A DNA stretch of 64,000 nt from contig NC_134434.1 in NCBI RefSeq assembly GCF_030867145.1, positions 2,108,001 to 2,172,000 of the forward strand, read 5' to 3'. This document shows, one piece after another, positions 1 through 10,515 of the stretch (positions within the stretch are counted from its first letter, which is position 1; each line of letters starts with the position of its first letter). This DNA comes from Opisthocomus hoazin (Eukaryota > Chordata > Aves > Opisthocomiformes > Opisthocomidae). The notes below the pieces were generated by a model. It saw nothing but the letters and a program-made list of their open reading frames with translations. It searched no databases and was not told where the DNA came from. A program made the position numbers and the translations under genes.

Positions 1-2
1 CC

Positions 3-80
3 CCCCTCGCAGGGGGTCCCCGCTCGCCCCTCCATGGCCCCCCAGCTCTCCCCTCACAGGGGGTCCCCGCTCGCCCCTCA
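3..80. repeat. Two-copy direct repeat in the EPN3 3' UTR
   Basis: A 27-base GC-rich unit occurs at about 6-32 and again at about 53-79 with one difference, a 47-base period. It lies downstream of the EPN3 stop codon, so it is probably a small minisatellite in the 3' UTR. Confidence 0.7.
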
Positions 81-262
81 AGCGGGGGGGCTGATGGTGG
101 CTGCCCCCCAGCCGGCAGGCATGGGGAGGGGGCTGCCGCGGGGGGCTCCATCCCTCCAGCTAGCGAAGCGCTGAGCCCCCCGAGGCCTTGGCGGGGCGAA
201 AGAATGGGGGGGGGGGTTGTAACAGCCAGGGGAAGGGGCGAGAGTCTGCAGGTCCAGAGGCT

Positions 263-3200
263 TCAGAGGAAGGGGTTGAGACCCCCCGGAGCGGGCGGTG
301 GGGCCGGGGGTCCGCTCAGCGGCAATAATGGCTGCGGCAGGGTGCTGGGGAGCTCTGGGAAGGCGCCGGCCTGGGGGAAGGCGCTGGCGGAGGCCGGGAG
401 GGCGGCGGAGGCGGCGGGGACGCTGCTGAGGGGCAGGGGCAGGGACGCGCTGTAGGACATGGAGCTGGCGGGGAGGCCGGCGGGCAGGCCCGGCACCGGC
501 GAGCTGGTCCGCATCTGGTTGAGCGTCGGCTTGGGCTGCTCGGCGAGGCTGAAGGGGTTGGTGGGGGACGGCGTGCTCAGACCTGGCGAGGAGAGGAGGG
601 GATCGCAGAGTTGGGGTTGGCAGGGACCTCTGGGGTCACCCAGCCCAACCCCCTGCCCAAGCAGGGTCACCCAGAGCAGGCTGCACAGCACCGCGTCCAG
701 GCGGGGCTGGAATATCTCCAGAGAAGGAGACTCCACAGCCTCCCTGGGCAGCCTGGGCCAGGGCTCCGGCACCCTCAGAGGGAAGAAGTTCTTCCTCGGG
801 TTCAGCTGGAGCTTCCTCTGCTTCAGTTTGTGCCCGTTGCCCCTTGTCCTGTCGCTGGGCACCACTGGAAAGAGTCTGGCCCCATCCTGACACCCACCCT
901 TGAGATAGTTATAAGCATTTATAAGGTCCCCTCTCAGCCTTCTCTTCTCCGGGCTGAACAAGCCCAGCTCCCTCAGCCTCTCCTCACAGGAGAGATGCTC
1001 CAGTCCCCTCCTCATCCTCGTAGCCCTGCGCTGGGCTCTCTCCAGTAGCTCCTCATCTTTCTTGAACTGGGGAGCCCAGCACTGGACCCAGCACTGCAGA
1101 TGGGGCCTCACCAGGGCAGAGCAGAGGGGAAGGAGAACCTCCCTCGCCCTGCTGCCCACACTCCTCCTCATGCACCCCAGGATCCCATTGGCTTTCTTGG
1201 CACCCAGGGCACGCTGCTGGCTCGTGGTCACCCTGTCGTCCCCCAGCACCCCCAGGTCCCTCTCCGCAGAGCTGCTCTCCAGCAGGTCCAATGCTGATGC
1301 ATCAGGGCAGCCGTGCCACCCCCAGCCCTCCTCTTCCTCTCCCCAGACACCCCTCCACCCATCCCAGGAAGCCCCTCACCAGCAGCCCACGCAGCACCTG
1401 GTGGCACCTACCCGAGAGGAAGGGGTTGCGCGTCTTGGAGGCCGGCGCGGGCGCAACCAGGGAGTCCAGGTTGACGAGGGAGGAGGCGGCGGGGCCGAGG
1501 AAGGCCTCGGGGGTTTTACAGTCCTTCCGCTCCTTGCCGGCTTCGGGCAGGGAGTCGGCCAGGTTGGCGAGGTCGAAGCTCTTCGCCCCGTCCTGCCTGG
1601 TGCTGGGGAACAGGTCACCGAAGGGGTCCAGCTCTGGGGAGGAGGGGGGGACACGAGCCCCGTGAGCCAGCGAGGAGGGCAGCTAACGGCACGTCTCGCC
1701 CCAGGTCACAGCCCAGGGCGTGCCCGAGCTCCCCCCGAGACCCCGCAGGAGGTGGCAGGGTTGGGGACCCCGCCGCGGGCAGGGACAGGTCCCCGTCCCA
1801 CCTGCCCACATCGGCCCCTGCCCGTCCCCCGGCGCTTACCGACGGGGCTGTCGGCCTTGGCCGAGGAGGGCGGCTGCGAGGGCTCCTGCTCCGGCGGCTC
1901 GGCTGGCTCGGGCGGGTTTGCAAAGGGGTCAAAAGCGTTTCCCCCTGCAGCTGGGGGGCAAGAGGTGAGACTCGGGGAGGGGGGCAAGCGGGGAGGTGAG
2001 AGGTGGGAGATGTACGGGCAGGAGAGCCCTGCCCGGACGGAGACAGAGAGCGTGCGGCGAGGGGACGCGGGGCTGGGGGTCAGGAACGTCCACTGACCCG
2101 GCAGGGGCTCAGCCAGCCACATCATGGGGTTCACTGCAGGCCAAGGCAGCCCCCACCCTGCTCACAGGCAGGTCCCTTTCCCAGCCCCGGCGGGGACAGG
2201 CGGAGGGGACCGCTCTGCAAACCACCAGCGCAGACCCCCAGGCCGGATATCCAGTGTGACCTGGACAGGCTGGAAAGCTGGGCAGAGAGGAACCTGATGA
2301 GGTTCAACAAAGGCAAATGCAGGGTCCTGCACCTGGGGAGGAACAACCTCATGCACCAGTACAGGCTTGGGGTGGACCTGCTGGAGAGCAGCTCTGCGGA
2401 GAGGGACCTGGGTGTCCTGGTGGACGACAGGTTAACCATGAGCCAGCAGTGTGTCCTGGCTGCCAAGAAAGCCAATGGGATCCTGGGGTGCATCAAGAAG
2501 AGTGTGGCCAGCAGGACGAGGGAGGTTCTCCTGCCCCTCTACACTGCCCTAGTGAGGCCCCATCTGGAGTCCTGTGTCCAGTGCTGGGCTCCCCAGTTCA
2601 AGAAAGATGAGGAGCTACTGGAGAGAGTCCAGCGGAGGGCTACGAGGATGAGGAGGGGACTGGAACATCTCCCCTACGAGGAGAGGCTGAGGGAGCTGGG
2701 CTTGTTCAGCCTGAAGAAGAGAAGGCTGCGAGGGGACCTTAGAAATGCCTACAAATATCTGAAGGGTGGGTGTCAGGAGGACGGGGCCAAGCTCTTTTCA
2801 GTGGTGCCCAGCGACAGGACAAGGGGCAATGGGCACAAATTGAGGCACAGGAAGTTCTGTCTGAACATGAGGAAGAACTTCTTCCCTCTGAGGGTGACGG
2901 AGCCCTGGCCCAGGCTGCCCAGGGAGGCTGTGGAGTCTCCTTCTCTGGAGATATTCAAGCCCCACCTGGACGCGGTGCTGTGCAGCCTGCTGTAGGTGAC
3001 CCTGCTTGGGCAGGGGGGTTGGGCTGGGTGACCCACAGAGGGCCCTTCCAACCCCTACTATTCTGTGATTCTGTGATTCTGCTCCGCTCCCCAGGGACCA
3101 GAACCGAGGGCAGCACAGGCGGGACCTCTGTGGGGCCGGAGGAAGCTCCGAGGAGGAACCGAGAGTGGCACCGAGCTCTGAACCCGCCGGCTGCTCCTAC

Positions 3201-6200
3201 AACCGCGTCCCCACCTGCGGCGCGGCACCTGCGAGCGGCAGCCGTCCCCTGTCCCCGCAGGGCCGTGCGGGGGGAGCAGCCAAACAGGCATCACTGGGGG
3301 GACAACACCGTCACCCCCGCTGCTGCACCGCGGCGGCGGCTGCTGCCTGCTCCCGCGGGACGGCCCCGTTAGCTGCGCCGCGGTAATTAAAGCCGCCTAT
3401 TCCGTGCAGAGAGAAAGCCTGAAAGCTCCTTGCAGCCTTCAGGATGCCGAGGGGCGAGCGGAGGCCCCGCTGCGGGGTGGGAGAGCGGGGAGGGGGTGTC
3501 TGCAGAGCTGGCTGCGGGAGGAAGCGGGGAGCACCCCGGATGGGGCAGCGATGGCCAACGCTGCCCGCGGTCCCCAGCGAAGCCAAAACGCCGACCGAGC
3601 CTCTTACCAGCGTTCGGAGGTTGCTCGGCCACGGCGGCCCAAGGGTCGGCAGCCGGCGTAGAACCAGAGACCCGGGCCGGGGGCGATGCCGTCACCCAGG
3701 GGTCGGCGGGAGGGAAGCCAGAAGACAAGGGTGCCTTCCCCCAGGGGTCAGCGGCTGCGGTGGTGCTGGGGGGGAAATCCCAGGGCCCAGCGGAGGTTTG
3801 CTGGGACGAGGCGCCGGGCTGGGAGAGGGGCTCCCCGCCGGCAGCCGGGACCGGCACCCAGGGGTCAGCCGCGCCGGCCCAGGCAGGGGCTGCCGGCTCC
3901 GCTTTGGGTTTCACATCTGAAAGGAGAAGGGAAGCCGTGGGAGAGGGGAACGGTGCAGGGCACGGAGGGATGCTGAGTGGCGGGGATGTGCCCAGGGGAC
4001 CATGGCTTCCAGCAGCACCGCCCGGGAGGGAAGAGGAGCGAGAGGTCCTTACTGCTGAGCTCTTGGGGACTGGGGAGGGCCAGAGGGCAAAGGAGAGGTT
4101 TCTGCCACCGTCCCAAGCTTTGGCAGCCCGCGAGTTGCCCCCACCTGGCATATCCCACGGGTCGGCAGACGTCTGGCTGCAGGGGGCTGGCGCCGGCCCG
4201 AATATATCCGCCAGCTCCAGGATAGAGGACTGCGAACAGAAAGGGAATAAAGAGGTGAGGGAAGCCCAGGAGCCCAGCGCTGGCTGTGTGACCATCCAGG
4301 CCCCCAGTGCTGTACCTGGCTTTTCTTCATCTTATCCTCTTCCTCCTCTTCCTCCTTGCCCGGGGCAGTCTCCTCCACGGCTCTCTGCAGCAGGGAGTTC
4401 TCCCCTTGCCAAGCCCTCACCTCCTGCAGGGACAAGGGACGGGGCCCATGAGCTGAGCAACCCTGCAGCCAGCACCTTCTCAGGAGACAGACCCAGCACC
4501 GGAGCTGCCACCGCATCCCAAGAAGTGCCAGCACCCGAGCAGACGGCTGCCCCGGGGCCGAGCCTGCCGGGAGAGCGCTCAACAGACAGCCCAGAGCACA
4601 GAAAGCGAAGCAGGCGCCGGAGCAAGGCAGCGTTTTGGGCTCCGGTGCCCCAGAGAGAAGCCCAAGAGCAAGGAGAGAGGAGCGCCCGGGGCTGCGGGGC
4701 ACAGGTACCTTCTCGTGCTCCTCTTTGCTCAGCGCGAGCGCGAGCCGCAATTGCCTTTCTTCGTCTGTGCTGGAAATTGGAGGAAGTGGCTTCTGCCAAC
4801 AGAGGAAATTGGGTGACATTTCAGCTTGCCCTCAGCTCACGGGACTGCTCGGAGGTCCCTGTCCTTGCCACCACCTCTCCGGCGGCCCCTCGCCTGCCTG
4901 CACAGCATCCCCTGCACAGCCCATCCAGCCGGCTTTGCCTGCGGACCCCAGCCCAGTGCCCCTGCGCTGTGGAACCAGGTTCCACTCAGGCTCCCCTGCA
5001 GCCCCTGCCCCAGGTCCTTCCCCTGCCCCATCACCTGCCACGGCACCTAGGCTGGCACCAGGCAGGCGCACACCCTAAACTGGGCACCCAGCATCTCCCC
5101 CGGGAGGTTTTTGGGGACTCCAGCGCAGTCAGTGGAGGAGGGGCGATCGGTCAGGCATCCCCTCGCCCCCGCAGCCGGAGGAGGAGGAGGGTTTGCGACC
5201 CCGACCAGCCCCCGTTTGGGAATCCTGCCCAGCCCCACCCTGCTGAGGGAGAAGCACCCAGACCCGAGGCAGATTCTGGGGAGAGACCGTCCCCGTACCG
5301 CCACGGCAGCCCTGATCACCGCCCCGGGACACCCATTCGGTGGCGTGGGACCACGTGGGGCTGGGAACAGGGACCCCAGAGGGGGTGTGCGAGTGTGCAT
5401 GGCCCAGATGGACTCCAACAGGCAACGCTTCCAAGTGTTCCTACAGTGCTCATCGCAGCACCGCGTGAAAGCTATAAATACTCCCATTCCAGGACAAAAA
5501 TAGGGATATCCGCTCCGCTCTGTCTCCAAAAAAGCCTCCATCAGGCCGGGAAGATGGGCAGCAGCAAGCGCCACCTCCGAAGCACATCCCCTGCCCTGGC
5601 AGGACCGGTGCCAGCTCGGGGGGACACCGGCCCGGGCACACAGCCCCTCGGTCACCGCGTCCCTCTGGCTCTGTGTGCCTGGCCGTACCCGCGTGCTCCG
5701 CACGGGCCGTGCCAGCCGGCGGCACTCGCAGCCGGTGTGCAAATAAGGCGTCCCCGGTGGAAAAGGGCCAGCAGATCGGAGAGGGGACGGGCCTGGGGGA
5801 GGTTTCACGGCTGGGGACAGCAGCTCGCTTGCTGCCTGCACCCCTGCTCGGCTCCTCCTGGTGCTGTTTTCCAGTGCTCCTAGCCCAGTTTGAAAGGACC
5901 AGCCGGTGGGGGGGAGCACCCAGCCCCACTGAACCCCCAGGACGCTGCTGCCCCCCCCACCACACAAACCACAGAGCTGGGCAGGGCATCACCTCCTAAA
6001 ACCTCCGTGGGAAGGCAAGAGAAATGGGAGAGCTTAGGGAGCGGAGACCAGAAGCCCTCGGCGGAAGAGGGCAGCCAGGTTTGGAGGGGGTCACAGTGAA
6101 CCCAGAAGACACCCCCCCCCAACCACCAAGCTCACCCTGGGGTCTGGGAGGCTGGATGGGGCTCAGACTGGTGCTGTCCCTGCCGGCGCGGGGACAGGAG

Positions 6201-7477
6201 CAGGGACAGCCCGTGCCTCCATCTGCCTGCCGGCCGTTTCTGACGCCGGGCACTGCGTCAGCAGCCTGGTGCGGCCGCAGGCAGCCCCCCAAATCCTCCC
6301 TCCTCCCGGAGAGACGACCCACCATGCCCGCAGACACGGCGAGGTGCAGGGAGAAGCCCGGCGTCGCGCGGCCCGGGTCGGGCAGAGCCACCCTACCTTC
6401 TCTGCCTCCTCCCGACTCATGGCCAGCGCAAGCTGCAGCTGCAGCTCCTCCTCGCCCGTCGTCTGCGGCCTCGCCTGCTCCAGGTCGGAGGCGAACCGTG
6501 GGGACGAGGATGATGCTGGGGGATAACAGAGGAAAAGCGGAAGAAGCAGCGTCAGGACTGGGTTATTCTGGGGAGCACATCGGCAGCGTCCCCCAGGCTG
6601 CCACCCCAGCGCCCGCGGCTCCGCACCGTGGCTTCCCCAGGGGACACAGCCCCGCACTAGAGCTCCCCGCCACGAACAAGCTGTGGGTTTGGGGCTCGAG
6701 GCACCGCCAGCTGCCATCGCTGTTGGGGTTCACCACGGGCCCAGCCAAACCTCTGCCCGCGGCGCAGGATGGCGATGGGCTTCACCCCCCGCCCCGAAAG
6801 GCGGAGGGGAGCGACAGGCACCAGGCAGGCGCAAACCAGATGCAGCGCCTGCCCGCACCTCGCAGCGAGCCCGAGCGAGCCCCCAGACCCCGCCGGCAGC
6901 ACTCACAGTTGAAGGAGGAGGGCGAGCCCCGCGCCCGGCCGTAGTCGTCGCCGTAGGGTGATGCGCGGCGGCCGTAGGTGACCTGGTGGCTGCCGCTGCC
7001 CATGCCCTCAAGGGCCATGCGCTCCTTGGTCTGCAGCGCGTGCGCCCGCTCCTGCTTCAGCCGCTCCTCGTCCTTCAGCAGCGCCATCACCTGCTTCACC
7101 TTCTCTCGGATGTTGATGCCCTGGTCCTTGCCGTCACGGTCCACGTACTGGAAGTCCTTCAGCGTCTGGATGGTGTAGAGGTTCTCCCGGCACTGGTGGG
7201 TCACCTTCTCGGAGCCGGTTTTGATGAGGTAGTCCAAGAGGGTGAGGGCTTTGTAGACATGACGCCAGTTCTTGCCGCTGTCGTTCAGCCGCCGCCAGAT
7301 CATGCCCATGACCTCGGCGAAGGCCACCGTGTTGAAGGTGAGGTCGGCGATCTCCGACATCAGGGAGCTGGGCGGTCCCCAGGGATCATTGGAGGTGGCC
7401 TCCCGCACCTTGATCTCTGCCTCCGAGTAGTTGTGCACGATGTTCTTCACCTGCCGGCGCAGCGCCGAGGTCGTCAT
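263..7477 (-). CDS. EPN3: Epsin-3, endocytic clathrin adaptor (9 coding exons, complete)
   Basis: Coding exons, 5' to 3': 6907-7477, 6397-6515, 4709-4792, 4316-4423, 4145-4229, 3608-3916, 1840-1950, 1412-1633, 263-582. All have GT/AG borders and consistent phase; the total is 1929 nt, or 642 aa, close to human EPN3 (about 632). Exon 1 encodes the ENTH domain (about residues 12-144; starts [20 protein letters not shown]), which in the family binds PtdIns(4,5)P2 and bends membrane. Two ubiquitin-interacting motifs follow ([16 protein letters not shown] near 213-230, [16 protein letters not shown] near 243-258). Next come five DPW and two DPF motifs for AP-2, a clathrin-box-like LVNLDSLV, and three NPF motifs for EH proteins, the last being the C-terminal NPFL. 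EPN3 rather than EPN1/2 is chosen from C-terminal similarity and synteny with MYCBPAP. The 3' UTR runs off the left edge; no poly(A) signal is seen in bases 1-262. Confidence 0.95.
601..1290 (-). mobile_element. CR1 LINE, 5'-truncated, in the last EPN3 intron
   Basis: Reverse-oriented CR1: the 3' end is near 601, and reading the minus strand up to 1290 gives the C-terminal end of the CR1 ORF2 reverse transcriptase (peptide [20 protein letters not shown]). The terminal ATTCTGTG repeats are eroded. It lies within the 583-1411 intron in the same orientation as EPN3. The RT frame stays open through the rest of the intron into the last EPN3 exon. Confidence 0.92.
2248..3083 (+). mobile_element. 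CR1 LINE, 5'-truncated, in an EPN3 intron
   Basis: Sense-oriented CR1 about 835 bp long with a long open stretch of ORF2 (peptide [20 protein letters not shown]), ending near 2995. A short 3' UTR and three ATTCTGTG-type units close the element near 3083. It lies in EPN3 intron 1951-3607, antisense to the gene. Its open frame and close similarity to the copy at 37.3-38.0 kb suggest a fairly young subfamily. Confidence 0.94.
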
Positions 7478-7562
7478 GGCTGTGCGGTGCCGGAGACCCG
7501 CCGGCGGCGGGCAGGAACGGCGCAGAAGGGACGGGCGCTCACGGCCACGGCCTCACCGGCAC
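7478..7562 (-). other. EPN3: EPN3 5' UTR part of the first coding exon
   Basis: On the minus strand a pyrimidine-rich tract ending in CAG (AG at 7564-7563) precedes the ATG by about 85 bases and is the best acceptor. A weaker CAG lies only two bases before the ATG (7481-7480). The exon probably runs 6907-7562. This is splice-motif inference. Confidence 0.55.
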
Positions 7563-8096
7563 CTGCAGCGGGGAAAGGGGACATAGAGCCCTCAGCATCG
7601 CCCCAGGCACCGAGACCCGTCCCCAGAGCCCTCGGCTGGCACCTCGGATGCTTCTTAAGTTGGAGGCACCCGTCGTCGGGGTGTCAGGTGCACCGTGCCG
7701 GGCTGCCACCGCTCCCTAGCCCGAAGACAAGCAGGATGCAGGATGCTCAAGGGGAAAAAAAAAAATCTCATAGCAAGCTGATACCCAGCACCGCAGAGCC
7801 GCCGAGAGATCTGGCTCCAGATTCAGCAACATTTGGAGGAGATTTTACCCTACACACTCTGCTTCTAAAAGTAACCACCTGAAAATGGCAGCTCCCTCCT
7901 CCAGATCCCGGCTGCCTCAGCCCCACGGTCCCAGCAAAGCTGGATTCAGGGCCCCCCAGCCCTCGCACCGGCCAGGGGGTCCCCTGTACCCCCAGATGCG
8001 CTATCTGCAGCCACACACGGCCCCGGTCATCCCGGCCGTCACCCCAAGGCTCTCAATGCCACCGAGGACGCATCGTGGAAAACCAAAACCCCGCCG

Positions 8097-8920
8097 TGAG
8101 TCAGAGCCTGCCACGACTTCGCGGTGCTGGCAGCCGCTCGGGTGGGCTTCCCGGTAATTCTGCTGCCGCGAGAGGCTGCGGGTAGAGGAGCACGTGCTGC
8201 TGCGCAGTGGCAGATCTGGGGTGCTAGCAGGATGGATAACGCAACCCCTTTTCCCAAAAACCCCTCAAGCTGCGTGAGGCGTCTCTGCACCCAGACCGGG
8301 GCCGGGGTGGCAGGGGCTGGCAGTGCCCGTCCTTGGGATGCACGATGCCGTGACTCAGTCTGGACCCATCTTCACGTGAGCCCGTCACAACCCTGTCCCC
8401 TGCTCTGCGCTAGTCCTAATCCTCTCCTTCTCCTTGCGCGGTGGGAAGACACCATTTACCCTCACTTTGTCAGAGGGCCAAGCAAAGCCAAGAGGCAGAG
8501 GCTGCCCGGAGCTGCCTTGCCCTCAGCAGGGCTGCACCGCATGGGCTGCTCCCAGATTTCCCACTGCGGCTGCGACAAAACTCGCTGGCAATTTTTTCCC
8601 TGTCCAAGATAACGCTTGCGGGCGGAGGAGTATCAGCCCCGCACAGCAGTGCCTGCAGACGGCGATTACCCGTTTCCATCCCACCACCCACCTCGGGTGC
8701 CGGTACCTCCCCGGACCGCAGCCGCCGTGCTGTGTCCAGCTCCCTCCCGGCTTGGGACACCGCTCCCTCCAGCCGGAGCTGGGCCGGGGCCGTGCTGACG
8801 TGCCCACGAGCCACGCACGGCACCCGCCACGCTCCCGCGCAACCCGTGCGACCGGTCCAGCACCTCCTGCTCCCGCGGCCGGTGGCCCCACGGCTCCGCT
8901 GGCGACGTCCCCGTGAGTCA
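8097..8920. promoter_or_regulatory. Cluster of three AP-1 sites in EPN3 intron 1
   Basis: TGAGTCA at 8097-8103, TGACTCA at 8351-8357 and TGAGTCA at 8914-8920. The outer two share the longer context CCGTGAGTCAGAGC. Consensus AP-1 heptamers are expected about once per 8 kb by chance, so three in 0.8 kb is a modest enrichment. EPN3 is reported to be induced in wounded epithelium, where AP-1 is active; the link is inference. Confidence 0.4.
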
Positions 8921-9504
8921 GAGCGGAGCCCGGCACGGCCGCTCGCAGGCGGCCGGCGTTGTCTCCAGACGCTTCCCCGTGTCGATGCCCTTTCGCAATG
9001 CAGCCCGTCCGCGCGGCCTTTGGATCCCGCTGGGAGAGCCCGCGGTGCAGACGGCCACGCCGTCACCCGCCTGGCGCGGGAACGCCTTCGGGACAAGGGC
9101 AGCGACGCAGCAAAGTCCTCCAGGACTTGGCTCTGCTTCCCACCAACACCCGGGCGGGAGATAAAGTCGCGTTTTCCAAAGGTGCCACCGGCCCGGTAGA
9201 CACCGGCAGACGCCGGCACTTCTCCTCCGGGGCAGGACGGTCCCTCCCGCCTCTGAGAGGTCTCCTGGTGGGACAAACCTCAGATCCAGCGTGATGGGCT
9301 CCGGCACAGCTCGTCCCAGCCAGAGACCCGATCCCACCTGGACTTTGCCCGCCACGAGACGGCCCGGGAAGTCTGCACGGGAAGAGACGGGAGGCAGGGG
9401 CTCGGGCAGGAGCGTGGCCCCGGCTGGAGCGCTGCCAGCGGTGCCAAAGGCAGCGGGGTTTATCGAACACAATATCCACGCACACCCCCACCCCCCCCCC
9501 CGAG

Positions 9505-9592
9505 AATATAAAGGGAGCGAAACAGAAGCTGTGCGGGAGATAAGGCGGCAGCACCCGGCAGCTCATATGGAATTACTGCAGTGACCTTGAGC
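9505..9592. promoter_or_regulatory. TATA-like / GATA / ERR-site block in EPN3 intron 1
   Basis: Within about 90 bases: TATAAAG at 9507-9513 (plus), AGATAAG at 9538-9544, and TGACCTTGA at 9582-9590, the complement of the TCAAGGTCA half-site bound by ERR/SF-1 receptors. The block is less GC-rich than its surroundings. It could be an intronic enhancer or a plus-strand promoter; nothing downstream on plus looks like a gene. Confidence 0.3.
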
Positions 9593-9675
9593 GGGAGGCT
9601 GCCAGGTGGGAGAAGGACACGGGGGTGCGGGGACAGGACCCCATCGCGGCCCGGCGCAGGGGACTGCGGAGGCGA

Positions 9676-9795
9676 AGCGGGGGCGACGGAGGGGGGGGGG
9701 GAGAGAGGAATCACATGGAGGGGGACGGGGAGGGGGAGGAGAGGGCGGGGGGGGCCCAAGAAGAGGAGGGGGGAGGCCGGGGGAGGGGGGATTAC
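9676..9795 (+). repeat. G-run array, potential G-quadruplex DNA
   Basis: The plus strand has more than six runs of five or more G separated by short A/C-containing spacers, just inside EPN3 intron 1. For EPN3 this is the template strand. Long G homopolymers are also where assemblies lose bases, so exact run lengths are unsafe. Confidence 0.6.
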
Positions 9796-10032
9796 AGCCT
9801 GGATCCATCCCTAACCAGGTGCGGGGCCGGGAGCAGCAGCGCCCGACGCGGGGGGGGGCTGCGGGGAAAGGCTCCGGGCAGAGGCCTCGGCCGCGCCGCC
9901 GGCTCCCGCAAACCCCGCAAACCCCGCCGCGGAGTCCCGCAGCCCCGAGCCCGGCCCGGGAGGCTCCGCGCCACCGAGCTGCCCGCCGGGGCCCGGCATC
10001 CCCCGGCCCGCGACGCTCCGGCGTCCAGAACC

Positions 10033-10088
10033 TTCCTCCTCCTCCTCCTCCTCCTCCTCCTCCTCCTCCTCTTCTTCCTCCCTCCTCC
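10033..10088. repeat. (TCC)n microsatellite
   Basis: A plus-strand pyrimidine tract of about 12 near-perfect TCC units with an interrupted tail. It starts about 40 bases inside EPN3 intron 1, just downstream of the exon-1 donor, and reads GGA on the EPN3 sense strand. Confidence 0.9.
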
Positions 10089-10129
10089 GCCTCCCCCCCG
10101 CAGCCGAGGGGCGCCGGCCCCGCTCTTAC

Positions 10130-10400
10130 CTGCGCGGAGCGGAGCGCGGCCCCGCAGCCGGTGGGAGCGGGCTGGAGGCGGCCGCAGCCCGCCCGCTGCT
10201 CCCCGCCGAGCCGCCGGGCTGGCTGGGCAGGTCCCGGCGGATTAACCCCTTCGGGGCCGCCCGGGCACCGGCCCTTCGCCCCCCTCCCCACCCCCCCACC
10301 GTCCCGGCGCGGCGCGGCGCGGTCCCGGCGGCGGGGAGATGCGGTCCCGGCGGGGGGGGGGGTCTGCGGCGCCCAGCCCCGGCCCCGCCGCATGCGGGAG
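10130..10400 (-). promoter_or_regulatory. EPN3: EPN3 non-coding first exon and CpG-island promoter
   Basis: A strong minus-strand donor (CAG followed by GTAAGA; exon end at 10130) lies in very CpG-rich sequence about 2.6 kb upstream of the ENTH exon. That is the expected layout for a non-coding exon 1 spliced to the coding exon near 7562. No TATA box is evident. The transcription start cannot be placed exactly and is guessed at 10.2-10.4 kb. The CpG-rich zone as a whole spans about 9.6-10.4 kb. Confidence 0.6.
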
Positions 10401-10479
10401 GCGGGGATGCTGTGGCTGCTCCGTCACTGCCCCTCGCTGGCAGCCGGCCAGGCGCTGCTCGCTGCTGCTTGCTCGGCTT

Positions 10480-10515
10480 TATTATTTTTTTATTCCCCCC
10501 CCCCCCCCCTTCCTC
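10480..10515. repeat. Low-complexity T-rich and poly-C tract
   Basis: A T-rich run (TTATTATTTTTTTATT) leads directly into about 16 C residues upstream of the EPN3 CpG island. No function is assigned. Confidence 0.7.

Larger units (their letters stand above)
7563..10129 (-). other. EPN3: EPN3 intron 1, GC-rich, with candidate regulatory sites
   Basis: No coding exon is seen on either strand; the open frames here are GC-driven. It contains three AP-1 heptamers (8097, 8351, 8914), a compact block at 9505-9592 with TATA-like, GATA and ERR-type motifs, dense G-runs on the plus strand at 9676-9795, and a TCC tract at about 10033-10088. Function is inferred from motifs only. Confidence 0.6.

Noticed and set aside
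3430-5883. 817-codon plus-strand open frame
   Set aside because: It is antisense to several EPN3 exons in GC-rich DNA; no domain, and it crosses real exon and intron borders. A GC-driven shadow.
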